NCBI GenBank assembly: GCA_026994095.1
Contig: JALWRU010000219.1
Location: 1-6,255 of the forward strand
Length of the DNA: 6,255 nt
DNA from: Nitrospira sp.
GTDB taxonomy: Bacteria; Nitrospirota; JACRHL01
Reading direction: 5' to 3'
Numbering within the stretch: the stretch's first letter is position 1; the number at the start of each line of letters is the position of its first letter. The notes beneath the pieces were generated by a model that was not told the origin of the DNA, ran no database searches, and saw only the letters and a program-made list of their open reading frames with translations. Position numbers and translations under genes: made by a program. This document shows positions 1-6,255 of this stretch, piece by piece.

Positions 1-925
1 ACGCCCTCTGTGCCTGTTTAGCCAGTCGCAGGGCCTCTTCGGGCCGGTCCTTGCGCAGTGCCGCCAGCCCCTTGTCCAGATCGTCATAGGCAGCTTGATG
101 GTGGGTGAGGGAGGTGATTTTGAGTCGGTAGATGGCTCGACCCATCTGCCCTCGGGGGATCTCGGCCAGCAGTCGGGCGGCGGTCTCCCGGTTGCGTTGT
201 ACTCGCTCCTGTGAAGGTGGGTGGGAGGCAAACAGGCCGTCCAGCCAGCCAGAACCACGCCCTTGAGAGAGCCGCACAAAGGTTTGTTGCAGGTCGACCG
301 CTGCCGACGGGTCGTACCCGGCTTTGGCCATATATTCCATGCCGTACAGGTCGGCTTCCAACTCGTGACTGCGACCGTAGCGGCGGCTGATGAGCTGGCT
401 GCCCATGCGTGCGGAGCCGACAATCATGTCGCCATTTTTGTTGCCCCCCATACTGATAGATGCGGCCATCACCCCGGCTTGCAGCAGCATGCCCCGCTCC
501 ATGCTGCGTGCGCCGTGGCGGGCGGCAGCATGGACAATCTCGTGGCCCAGCACCGCTGCCAGTTCGGCTTCACTGCCCAGTTCGGCCAACAACCCGCGAT
601 TGACGGCAATCTTGCCACCGGGCAGCGCCCATGCGTTGGGCACTGAGTTGTTCAAGACCACAAATTCGTAGGGCAGATCGGGTCGGTCACTCACCTGTGC
701 CAGGCGCTGTCCAACCGACGATACATAGGCGGTCAGGGCCGGGTCTACCGTGAGATCTCCCCCTTGAGACTGGCGGGTAAAGGCGTAATTTTTGGTACCG
801 ATGGCGATCTCCTGCGCTTGACTGATCAGATGCAGTTCGCGCTTGCCAGTGACCGGGTTGACCGCACAGGAAGACATGCTGATCAGTAGCAGCAACAGCA
901 GGGGAAGATGACGAATATGGCGCAT
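1..925 (-). CDS. M48-family zinc metallopeptidase, probable lipoprotein (3' end outside window)
   Basis: Read directly from the minus strand: 308 residues are visible and the frame stays open to the window edge. The ATG at 925 follows an AGGAG at 8-nt spacing. Residues 1-20 look like a lipoprotein signal: basic start, a run of leucines (9-14), then SMSSC with Cys20 as the likely lipidated residue. The next segment, NPVTGKREL, is common at the start of secreted M48 peptidases. The catalytic motif is HEIVH (128-132), with Glu129 as the general base and His128/His132 as zinc ligands. SHELEAD (186-192) supplies the third ligand, Glu188, of the ExxxD motif. SHPPSQERV (234-242) is a further M48 landmark. 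From about 275 the sequence turns helical and TPR-like (DLDKGLAALRKDRPEEALRLA), so the missing part may be a TPR domain as in BepA/YfgC. The family role is periplasmic quality control of outer-membrane proteins; that function here is inferred. It starts 21 bp after phoR and is probably cotranscribed. Confidence 0.93.
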   Translation of the reverse strand, partial: MRHIRHLPLLLLLLISMSSCAVNPVTGKRELHLISQAQEIAIGTKNYAFTRQSQGGDLTVDPALTAYVSSVGQRLAQVSDRPDLPYEFVVLNNSVPNAWALPGGKIAVNRGLLAELGSEAELAAVLGHEIVHAAARHGARSMERGMLLQAGVMAASISMGGNKNGDMIVGSARMGSQLISRRYGRSHELEADLYGMEYMAKAGYDPSAAVDLQQTFVRLSQGRGSGWLDGLFASHPPSQERVQRNRETAARLLAEIPRGQMGRAIYRLKITSLTHHQAAYDDLDKGLAALRKDRPEEALRLAKQAQRA

Positions 926-933
926 AAGGAGGG

Positions 934-938
934 CTCCT
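934..938 (-). promoter_or_regulatory. Shine-Dalgarno site of the M48 peptidase gene
   Basis: AGGAG on the minus strand ends 8 nt before the ATG at 925 and supports that start. It lies in the 21-bp gap after the phoR stop. A CTCCT follows two bases later and could pair with it, but the loop would be too tight for the full stem. Confidence 0.7.
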
Positions 939-946
939 GGTTCGGC

Positions 947-2317
947 CTAGGGCGACTCGATGGGGGGGAGTGAAATGGTAAAGGTACTGCCTTTTCCCGG
1001 CGCAGAGCGGACTGTGACCGTACCGCCGTGGGACTGGGCGATGTGTTTAACGATGGCCAGCCCCAGACCGGTGCCGCCGTCGCTGCGGACCCGAGACGGA
1101 TCCACCCGGTAGAACCGCTCGAACAGACGGTCCTGATGATGGTCGGCAATGCCCGTACCGGTATCGGTGACTTGCAAGTGACAGCCGTGCTGGTCCTGGT
1201 ATGCACTCAGGGTGACGGTTGCCCCTGGCGGGCTGTAGGCGATGGCGTTTTGCAGCAGATTGACCACGGCCTGCTCCAGCAGGGTGGCATCCATGCTCGT
1301 CTGTAGCGATTCAGGGCAATCGACCGTCAGTGATATGTGGCGGTCTTCGGCCAGCAGCTCACACTGTTTGACCGCTTGTCGTAACACCTCCACCACCGGC
1401 CCTACAAGGGTGTCCAGATGGCCCGTGGCTTGCTGCTCAATATTGGAGAGGCTCAGGGTGTCGCTTACCAGCGCCTCCAGACGGTCGGAGTGACGTTTTA
1501 AAATCTCTAAAAAACGGGGTCGCGCCTGCGGTTCGTCCATGGCTCCGGCCAACAGGGTTTCCACCGACCCCTTGATGGCCGTGATGGGGGTCTTTAACTC
1601 GTGCGAGACGTTGGCGGCAAACTCAGTACGCATGCGCTCCAACTGACGCATGCGGGTGGTGTCTGCCAGGACCACCAATGCCCCCAGTGGCCGGTTATCG
1701 GCATCCCGGAGAGGTGCGCCCTGAACCTGCAGGTGGCGGGTGTGACCTGCCAGATGGACTTGCACCTCTTCCGGTGAATCGTCGGAGGCTGGCGTAGCGG
1801 CACGGGCCAGCCGCTGGATTAACCGCAGCAGGTCCGGATGGCGCACCACCTCTTCCAGCGACTGGCCGGGTGTGCCCGCTTGCCCGAACATGGTCATGGC
1901 CGCCTGATTGAGCTGAATGATGCGACCGTGCTGATCGACCGCCAGCACTGCGTCGCGCATGGCTGCCAGTACCGCCGTCAATTCGGCATTGCGCTGCTCG
2001 GCTCGATGCAAGCGGGTTCGCAGGCGCAGCAGCAGGCGCTCGGCAATCGCCGCCACCTCTTGTACCGGCTCGGCCCCGTCGGTGCGCAGGGAGGTGGCTG
2101 GGCCGTCAGCCTCCTGACGGGCGAGAATGCGTTGCAAGCGCCTGAGGGGGTGTACATATCGGTGGTGGGTCCACCACCCGACCGCCACCATCCCGACCAG
2201 CCCACCCAACAGCAGTGCAGGCAGGGGAGCGTTCGATTCGGTTGATGAGGCCGCCAATGCCACGGTCGGTTGTAGCAGATACATGGCACCTGCCATCCAG
2301 ATGGCGCGACCGGTCAC
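947..2317 (-). CDS. phoR: Phosphate regulon sensor histidine kinase PhoR
   Basis: Membrane sensor kinase that autophosphorylates on His and passes the phosphate to PhoB; 456 aa from the chosen start. A first hydrophobic stretch (about 6-23, ending ALA-AS like a signal peptide) and a second (about 34-50) flank a very short periplasmic loop, as expected for PhoR, which has no large sensory ectodomain. A HAMP-like linker follows, then a PAS domain (about 110-221; DAVLAVDQHGRIIQLN). The HisKA box is SHELKTPITAIKGSVETLL, with His239 phosphorylated. The ATPase has the N box (NLLQNAIAYS, Asn357), G1 (DTGTGI, 385-390), F box (FERFYRVD, 399-406) and G2 (GGTGLGLAI, 414-422). All catalytic boxes look intact. 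The start is GTG 2317, one base after the phoB stop (TAAGGTG). ATG 2296 and ATG 2284 are alternatives that would lose the Arg before the first hydrophobic segment. The frame also stays open back to ATG 2419, but that would overlap phoB by 101 bp. No phoU or pst genes adjoin it here. Confidence 0.92.
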   Translation of the reverse strand: MTGRAIWMAGAMYLLQPTVALAASSTESNAPLPALLLGGLVGMVAVGWWTHHRYVHPLRRLQRILARQEADGPATSLRTDGAEPVQEVAAIAERLLLRLRTRLHRAEQRNAELTAVLAAMRDAVLAVDQHGRIIQLNQAAMTMFGQAGTPGQSLEEVVRHPDLLRLIQRLARAATPASDDSPEEVQVHLAGHTRHLQVQGAPLRDADNRPLGALVVLADTTRMRQLERMRTEFAANVSHELKTPITAIKGSVETLLAGAMDEPQARPRFLEILKRHSDRLEALVSDTLSLSNIEQQATGHLDTLVGPVVEVLRQAVKQCELLAEDRHISLTVDCPESLQTSMDATLLEQAVVNLLQNAIAYSPPGATVTLSAYQDQHGCHLQVTDTGTGIADHHQDRLFERFYRVDPSRVRSDGGTGLGLAIVKHIAQSHGGTVTVRSAPGKGSTFTISLPPIESP

Positions 2318-2318
2318 C

Positions 2319-3026
2319 TTACGACTCGCTAAACCGATAGCCGACGCCGCGCACGGTTTCGATACGGCACCCCTCGCCGCCCAGCTTGCGGCGTAATCCA
2401 GCCACCTGTACGTCCACACTGCGCTCGGTGACCGCGTGGTATTCGCCCATCACCTGATCGACAATCTGGCGTCGGGAGAAGACCCAGGAAGGGCGGCTGG
2501 CCAACAGTTGGACGATGCGGAATTCGGTGGGGGTCAGGTGTACTTCTGCACCCGCTACCTGCACCTGATGGCGGCCCGAATCGATGGTCAGGGTGCCACA
2601 CTTCAGCAGGGCGGGAATATCGGTAGACGCGCCCTCGGCAGAAGGGTCGGGCGGAGTGGTCTGTCGCCGTAGCAGGGCTGCGACCCGAGCCACCAGTACC
2701 GCCGGCACAAACGGCTTGGTGACATAGTCGTCGGCCCCTCGCTCCAGCCCGCGCACCACGTCCTGATCTTCCCCACGGGCGGTCAACATGAGGATGGCGA
2801 TGGTACGGGTATCCGGCGATTTTTTTAAGGCGCGGCAGACCTCCAGACCGCTGATTCCCGGCAGCATTAAATCCAGCACCACCAGTGCGGGTGGCTGCTT
2901 TGCGACCTGGGTGAGGGCCGCTTCGCCAGAGTTGGCCGTATCGACCCGGTGACCCTCCTGCGCCAGGTTGTAGCGCACCAGCTCAAGCAGGTCTTGCTCG
3001 TCGTCCACTACTAAAATGTGTGCCAT
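2319..3026 (-). CDS. phoB: Phosphate regulon response regulator PhoB (OmpR/PhoB family)
   Basis: DNA-binding response regulator, 235 aa, close to the usual PhoB length. The receiver domain (about 1-120) has the acidic pocket Asp8-Asp9, the phosphoacceptor Asp52 (VVLDLMLPG), Thr82, Tyr101 and Lys104 (DDYVTKPF). The stretch MLTARGEDQDVVRGLERGAD closely resembles PhoB proteins rather than other OmpR-family members. After a linker (about 121-140) comes the winged-helix domain with LTPTEFRIVQLLASRP, a recognition-helix region TERSVDVQVAGLRRKL and the final wing ETVRGVGYRF. By family knowledge, the phosphorylated form binds Pho boxes and activates phosphate-scavenging genes. The start is ATG 3026, with GAGGG 6 nt upstream. 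phoR follows one base after the stop, so the two are almost certainly cotranscribed. I see no convincing Pho box upstream, so autoregulation is not shown. The PhoB rather than generic OmpR assignment rests on these signatures and the adjacent PhoR. Confidence 0.94.
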   Translation of the reverse strand: MAHILVVDDEQDLLELVRYNLAQEGHRVDTANSGEAALTQVAKQPPALVVLDLMLPGISGLEVCRALKKSPDTRTIAILMLTARGEDQDVVRGLERGADDYVTKPFVPAVLVARVAALLRRQTTPPDPSAEGASTDIPALLKCGTLTIDSGRHQVQVAGAEVHLTPTEFRIVQLLASRPSWVFSRRQIVDQVMGEYHAVTERSVDVQVAGLRRKLGGEGCRIETVRGVGYRFSES

Positions 3027-3027
3027 G

Positions 3028-3067
3028 AATCGCCCTCGTACGCGGCATAAGGTTGCCGGGGGCGATT
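3028..3067 (-). repeat. Imperfect inverted repeat / potential hairpin abutting the phoB start
   Basis: On the minus strand AATCGCCC (3067-3060) is the perfect 8-base complement of GGGCGATT (3035-3028), one base before the phoB ATG. Nested inside, CGGCA (3058-3054) can pair with TGCCG (3047-3043) around a 6-base loop ACCTTA. The outer arm near the gene contains part of the Shine-Dalgarno site, and the distal arm overlaps the proposed -10 box. A short direct repeat GTACGCG also recurs on the plus strand at 3038 and 3068, 30 bp apart. It could be an operator at the DNA level or a translation-masking hairpin at the RNA level. The pairing is seen; any function is inferred. Confidence 0.55.
3033..3037 (-). 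promoter_or_regulatory. Shine-Dalgarno site of phoB
   Basis: GAGGG on the minus strand, 6 nt before the ATG at 3026. Its last three G residues fall in one arm of the inverted repeat spanning 3028-3067, so this ribosome binding site could be masked in transcripts long enough to carry both arms. Confidence 0.65.
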
Positions 3068-3094
3068 GTACGCGAGTTGGCGGGGGTGTCCCAA
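3065..3094 (-). promoter_or_regulatory. Candidate sigma70-type promoter for phoB-phoR-M48
   Basis: Minus strand: -35 TTGGGA (3094-3089, 4 of 6 matches to TTGACA), an 18-bp spacer, and -10 TACAAT (3070-3065, 5 of 6 matches to TATAAT). Transcription would start near 3058 and leave an untranslated leader of about 32 nt. It sits in the only sizeable gap of the window and points the right way. Prediction by eye only; other starts are possible. Confidence 0.45.
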
Positions 3095-3143
3095 ACCGCT
3101 GGCGGATGGGAGTCGTCAGGCGGCTGTGGTTGGGGTGGGTCGG
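3095..3143 (-). other. Rest of the pilin-phoB intergenic gap; no terminator seen
   Basis: Between the pilin stop and the proposed -35 box I find no stem-loop followed by a T run in the direction of transcription, and no clear Pho box. Read-through from the secretin-pilin operon into phoB therefore remains possible. A rho-dependent end cannot be judged by eye. Confidence 0.4.
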
Positions 3144-4310
3144 TTATCCGGTGAAGGTCATTGTCGAGGTGGCCGATGTGCCCCCCCCGGTCGGCTCGTA
3201 GGTCAGGACGATGGTGATGGTTTCTCCGGCCACCGAGCCGTCAAATTTGACCTCACCAATATAGTAGTCGGCCCCTGAAGCCACGGTGACCGCCTGACAA
3301 AGTGTGGTAATGGTGGCCACCGACGACTGTTCGCCGGATGGGGCACCACAGTTGTCCTTGTCCCAGATGTCGCTACCGTCTCCGCATACACCGAGGCTGC
3401 TTTGCCCCTGGATTCGTTTGAGGACCTCGCCTCCGGTCCAGGTGAGCTGGATCTGGGTGATACTCACGTCGCTGGCGCCGCCGTTATGAAACTGAAAGGC
3501 GACCTTTTCGTTGGAACTGCAGTTACTGACGGTGCCGCTTACCAGCGCCAGATCGCCGCTGCCAGCGCTTCCACCTCCGCTACTGGCGACCGGCGTCCAG
3601 ACCAGTGCAAACAGTACGTCGTCTCCAGCGGGGCCGGTGATTACGCCGGAGCCGTCCGGTCCGTAGCTGTAGACCACTGCCGAAGAGGCATTGTTGTAGG
3701 CAAATACGATGGTGTTGCCCCAGGCGTCTTTACTCCAGGCGGTGGGGATGGTGTAGGTGGAGGGCGCCGTCGCGGTGTTGTTGCCATAGATATCCCCGGC
3801 AATCAGCTTGAGGGTCTCATAGGTGCTGGCAATACGGTCCTGTACCACCTGATAGTCCATGGCCACGGTCAGGGCGATGTCGTCGGTAGTACCCAGGGTG
3901 TGGTCCTTGCCGGGACTGGTCAACACCGCAGTAGACGCTGCCGCTGTATAGGCGTAATCGATGGTGCTGGCCCAGGCATCCTGAGCATAGTCACCGGCGT
4001 TGAATTTAGAGGTCAGATAGGGGCCGTTCCAGCCGGTTGCCGACAGACCGTTGCTCTCCAACTGACCCAGATCGGCCACATCGTTGCCGGTATCCGGTGG
4101 AAACTGGTTGGTGTCCCGGTGATAGGCCCGGAGCGCATCGGCCAGCGTTTGGAGGTGATCCTGCGATGCGTACTGGCGAGACTGGTCAATGCGGGCACCC
4201 AGCAGGGGGGCCATGGTCCCCGCCAGAATGCCGATGATGGCCATTACCACGATGATTTCAATCAGGGTAAACCCTGCGTTACCATCCCGCTTCCAGTACT
4301 GCGCACTCAT
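3144..4310 (-). CDS. Large type IV pilin-like / GspG-type pseudopilin with duplicated module and C-terminal extension
   Basis: Secreted pilin-like subunit, 388 aa against roughly 140-150 for ordinary GspG. The leader of 13 residues ends in Gly13, followed by FTLIEIIVVMAIIGILAG: a class III signal for a prepilin peptidase (GspO/PilD), with Phe14 as mature +1 and Glu18 as the +5 Glu. Module 1 (about 52-146) has the GspG pattern: ALRAYHRDTNQFPPD, WNGPYL, DAW at 111-113 and an acidic loop SPGKDHTLGTTDDI (132-145). Module 2 (about 160-233) repeats it: LKLIAGDIYG, DAWGNTIVFAYN (196-207) and YGPDGSGVITGPAGDDV (216-232). The acidic loops match the place of the GspG calcium site, an inference. A linker SSGGGSAGSG (243-252) joins a beta-rich domain (254-388) with Cys264, Cys309, Cys321 and Cys338, which could form two disulfides. 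The ATG overlaps the secretin stop (ATGA) and has no strong Shine-Dalgarno, suggesting translational coupling. It could be a minor or tip pilin rather than a bulk subunit. I do not recognise a named orthologue. Confidence 0.88.
   Translation of the reverse strand: MSAQYWKRDGNAGFTLIEIIVVMAIIGILAGTMAPLLGARIDQSRQYASQDHLQTLADALRAYHRDTNQFPPDTGNDVADLGQLESNGLSATGWNGPYLTSKFNAGDYAQDAWASTIDYAYTAAASTAVLTSPGKDHTLGTTDDIALTVAMDYQVVQDRIASTYETLKLIAGDIYGNNTATAPSTYTIPTAWSKDAWGNTIVFAYNNASSAVVYSYGPDGSGVITGPAGDDVLFALVWTPVASSGGGSAGSGDLALVSGTVSNCSSNEKVAFQFHNGGASDVSITQIQLTWTGGEVLKRIQGQSSLGVCGDGSDIWDKDNCGAPSGEQSSVATITTLCQAVTVASGADYYIGEVKFDGSVAGETITIVLTYEPTGGGTSATSTMTFTG
3181..3188 (-). repeat. G8 homopolymer in the 3' coding end of the pilin gene
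   Basis: Eight consecutive C on the plus strand (G on the coding strand) encode the Gly triplet in EPTGGGTS near the C-terminus. Losing one G would bring a TGA within about ten codons. Gaining one would remove the stop and continue the frame through the intergenic gap. Length variation is not shown by this single sequence. Confidence 0.5.
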
Positions 4311-6255
4311 GCAGAACTGCCCAGTGGCTGGCGTACCCGACCGGCGGGGTTGTCTGCCGGCAGCGGAGCCAACGGTTTATGGGTTGTTTCCGGGGCGGCG
4401 TCAGAAATGACCGGAGCCAGTTGGCGGGTCAGCGAATTACGCCGCTGGCTGACCTGCACAAACAGCTCCGGGTTGCCTGCGGGAATCTGTTCCAGCGCCC
4501 GGTTAAACATTACTAGTGCATCTTCCAGACGGCCATCGGCGGCCATCATCTCGGCCTGATTCAACAACGGTTCGATCCGCTCCGGGTGCTCCCGGCTGGC
4601 CAGACGAAAGGCCGCCTCGGCCAGGTCAAGCCGCTGTTGGCCCAGATAGGCGACCCCCAGATTGGTGAGCAACCGGGTCTCGGTGGGGAAGTGGGCAATG
4701 GCCTGCTGTAGCACCGTAATCGCCGAATCAAACGAGTGGTTGGCGATCAGTGCCAACGCCAGTTGGTTCAAGCCCCAGGGGTGGGTAGGGGTGGCCGCGC
4801 CAAAGGCCATAAACTCATCCATCGCCTGTCGCTCGCGGCCCTGTACAGCGTAGAGGTAGGCCAACTGATAGTGGGCCTCGGTAAGGCTGCTGTCCAGACG
4901 GATGGCCTGTTGCATTGCGGCAATGGCAGCGGTCTCGTCACCCTGATTGCGGTGGGCCAAGCCGACCCCCAGCAGATGATGGGCCAGCCCCTTACGGGTG
5001 ACCGGCGCAAAGCCGCCGTCTTCCAGCGGGCCGTTGGACGACAGCAGGGCAGTGGTAAATCCGCTGGTACGGATGCTGCCGGTCGGCTCGAAATGGGTAT
5101 GTCCCAAGGTGCCAAACTGAAACGGCTGCGCCAACCGACGCAGGTCGCTCAGGCTGTTTTGTACGGTGGTACGAATCCGCTCATGATCCAGAATTCGCGG
5201 AGTGACCAGAATGACCAGTTCAACCCGGTCTACCTGCTGATCGGTGCGCCGGAACAGCGCGCCAATTCCCGGCAGGTCGCCCAAAAATGGTACCTTGGTG
5301 ACATCTTCGCGGCGGCGGTTCTGGATGAATCCACCCAGCAGGATGCTTTCGCCATCCCGTACCCGAAGCACACTTTCAGTCTCGCGCAGGTTGAGCAGCG
5401 GCAGGGTCTGCAGACCGTCCGGAGTGGTCACGCTGCCCGACAGTTCAGTGACACGCGGGTGCACCACTACCGTCATGGTGCCGTCAGAACTGATCTGCGG
5501 GGTCACATCCAGTTCAATACCTGCCTGGCGGAATTCCACCGAGTAGCGCTCACGGGTACTGGTGGCATCTTGCTGCCCACCCACCACCTCCAGACTAACC
5601 ACCGGAATCTGCTCGGTGACATTGATGGTAGCGGTGCGGTTGTTGAGGGTCGAGACCTTGGGTGCCGACAGCATATTGACCTGCCCCTGGGTGTGCAGGG
5701 CGTCCAGCAGAAAGGAAAAATCTCCAGCCCTCAAAAACCCCAGCTGAAAGCCTTTCAGGCTGCTGCTGAGGGTTTGCGACAGGGCATTTCCACCGGATGC
5801 CCGACCCGACCCGCCACTGGTATTGAGCCCAACGGTGCGTGGAAACAGGCCGTAGTCGATGCCCATCAAAAAGCGGTTGTTCAAGGTAACTTCAATGACC
5901 TTGGTCTCAATCATTACCTGTCGGGAGACGATCTCCCGCAGCTTTACCAGGTGGGCTTCTACCTGATCCAGGTGACCGGGGTCGTCGCTGACAACCAGCG
6001 TCCCGGTGATTGGGCTGACGGTGAGTTTCCCGTTGGCGGACAACAGCGCGCCGATCTGGCCTTCAATATCGTCCCACACCTCCTGTTGCTGGCTGCCCGC
6101 CACATAGTCCAGTTTATAGGTGCGGGAAGATTCACGGCCAATGCGGGCGAAGCGGTCGCCGTAGGTAATGGTCAGACCGTGGGTCTTTAACAGGGCATCC
6201 AGCACCAGTTCCGGGGTGGCGTCCTTGAAGTCTGCGGTCACCGTCGACGTCAGTT
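4307..6255 (-). CDS. Outer-membrane secretin (MshL/PilQ/GspD family) with C-terminal TPR array (5' end outside window)
   Basis: 648 residues are visible, numbered here from the first whole codon (6255-6254 are a partial codon). The signal peptide and true start lie upstream; a GTG at 6241 is in frame but falls inside a conserved N-domain (VTADFKDATPELVLDALL). Residues about 1-45 and 45-112 resemble periplasmic secretin N-domains; RTYKLDY and the ring-forming segment up to VSRQVMIETKVIEVTLN are typical of MshL and PilQ. The secretin core (about 113-355) has the hallmarks QGQVNMLSAPKVSTLNNRTA, GIELDVTPQISSDG, ESILLGGFIQ, VPFLGDLPGIGALFR and ELVILVTPRIL. The core forms the gated outer-membrane channel for a pilus or pseudopilus. 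A linker follows, then about five TPR units (about 420-594) and a Pro-rich tail. Ordinary secretins end shortly after the core, so the TPR array is an added module, comparable by inference to separate TPR partners such as MshN or PilF/PilW. The stop overlaps the pilin start. The match to MshL seems closest, but a GspD-like role is possible. Confidence 0.93.
   Translation of the reverse strand, partial: LTSTVTADFKDATPELVLDALLKTHGLTITYGDRFARIGRESSRTYKLDYVAGSQQQEVWDDIEGQIGALLSANGKLTVSPITGTLVVSDDPGHLDQVEAHLVKLREIVSRQVMIETKVIEVTLNNRFLMGIDYGLFPRTVGLNTSGGSGRASGGNALSQTLSSSLKGFQLGFLRAGDFSFLLDALHTQGQVNMLSAPKVSTLNNRTATINVTEQIPVVSLEVVGGQQDATSTRERYSVEFRQAGIELDVTPQISSDGTMTVVVHPRVTELSGSVTTPDGLQTLPLLNLRETESVLRVRDGESILLGGFIQNRRREDVTKVPFLGDLPGIGALFRRTDQQVDRVELVILVTPRILDHERIRTTVQNSLSDLRRLAQPFQFGTLGHTHFEPTGSIRTSGFTTALLSSNGPLEDGGFAPVTRKGLAHHLLGVGLAHRNQGDETAAIAAMQQAIRLDSSLTEAHYQLAYLYAVQGRERQAMDEFMAFGAATPTHPWGLNQLALALIANHSFDSAITVLQQAIAHFPTETRLLTNLGVAYLGQQRLDLAEAAFRLASREHPERIEPLLNQAEMMAADGRLEDALVMFNRALEQIPAGNPELFVQVSQRRNSLTRQLAPVISDAAPETTHKPLAPLPADNPAGRVRQPLGSSA

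Noticed and set aside
926..946. AGGAG/CTCCT inverted repeat before the M48 gene as a regulatory hairpin
   Set aside because: The full stem leaves a two-base loop, which is not feasible, and a 4-bp stem is too weak to claim.
962..968. C7 run (coding strand) at the end of phoR as a phase-variable tract
   Set aside because: It lies at the last few codons of a cytoplasmic kinase domain, where slippage would change little.
2318..2419. Extended phoR start at ATG 2419
   Set aside because: It would overlap the conserved end of PhoB by about 100 bp and add 34 residues that are only the shifted reading of that region. GTG 2317 directly after the stop is more likely.
2820..2826. A7 run in phoB (in-frame A AAA AAA) as a programmed frameshift site
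   Set aside because: It matches a slippery heptamer, but it falls within an intact receiver domain. I saw no stimulatory stem-loop or upstream Shine-Dalgarno and no meaningful alternative product.
3402..4559. Long open frame on the plus strand (385 codons) opposite the pilin and secretin end
   Set aside because: It lies antisense to two well-supported genes, its translation is Gly/Val-rich without recognisable motifs, and it is explained by codon bias in GC-rich DNA.
4736..6190. Long open frame on the plus strand (484 codons) opposite the secretin
   Set aside because: It is entirely antisense to clear secretin and TPR motifs and shows no domain, signal peptide or plausible upstream site of its own.
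6239..6241. GTG at 6241 as the secretin start
   Set aside because: The frame is open to the window edge and this codon lies within a conserved N-domain. A secretin also needs an export signal, which must be further upstream.

Overview
The window comes from a Gram-negative, GC-rich bacterium. It encodes an outer-membrane secretin, a probable lipoprotein and a PhoR/PhoB pair, which suits a proteobacterium; I cannot place it more precisely by eye. Five genes fill it, all on the minus strand, so transcription runs from high to low coordinates.

Upstream part (6255 to 3144): a 5'-truncated gene for an MshL/PilQ/GspD-type secretin with a long C-terminal TPR array. Its stop codon overlaps, by ATGA, the start of a gene for a type IV pilin-like / GspG-type pseudopilin. 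That pilin is far larger than usual (388 aa). It has a class III leader, two successive copies of a GspG-like module with an acidic loop, a Ser/Gly linker, and an extra beta-rich C-terminal domain with four cysteines. The two genes look like the end of an operon for a type IV pilus, MSHA-like or type II secretion-like machine whose other parts lie beyond the window.

Middle (3143 to 3027): a 117-bp intergenic region. It has a plausible sigma70-type promoter reading toward phoB, and an 8-bp inverted repeat that overlaps both the -10 box and the phoB ribosome binding site. I see no rho-independent terminator, so the pilus operon may read through.

Downstream part (3026 to 1): phoB (response regulator), phoR (PAS-containing membrane histidine kinase, GTG start one base after the phoB stop) and a 3'-truncated gene for a zinc-dependent M48 peptidase that appears to be a lipoprotein. 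The spacings (1 bp, then 21 bp) suggest one transcript. PhoR and PhoB would form the phosphate-limitation phosphorelay. The peptidase probably acts in envelope quality control.

Most unusual are the architecture of the large pilin, the secretin-TPR fusion, and the inverted repeat at the phoB start. I saw no RNA genes, insertion sequences, CRISPR arrays or phage genes.
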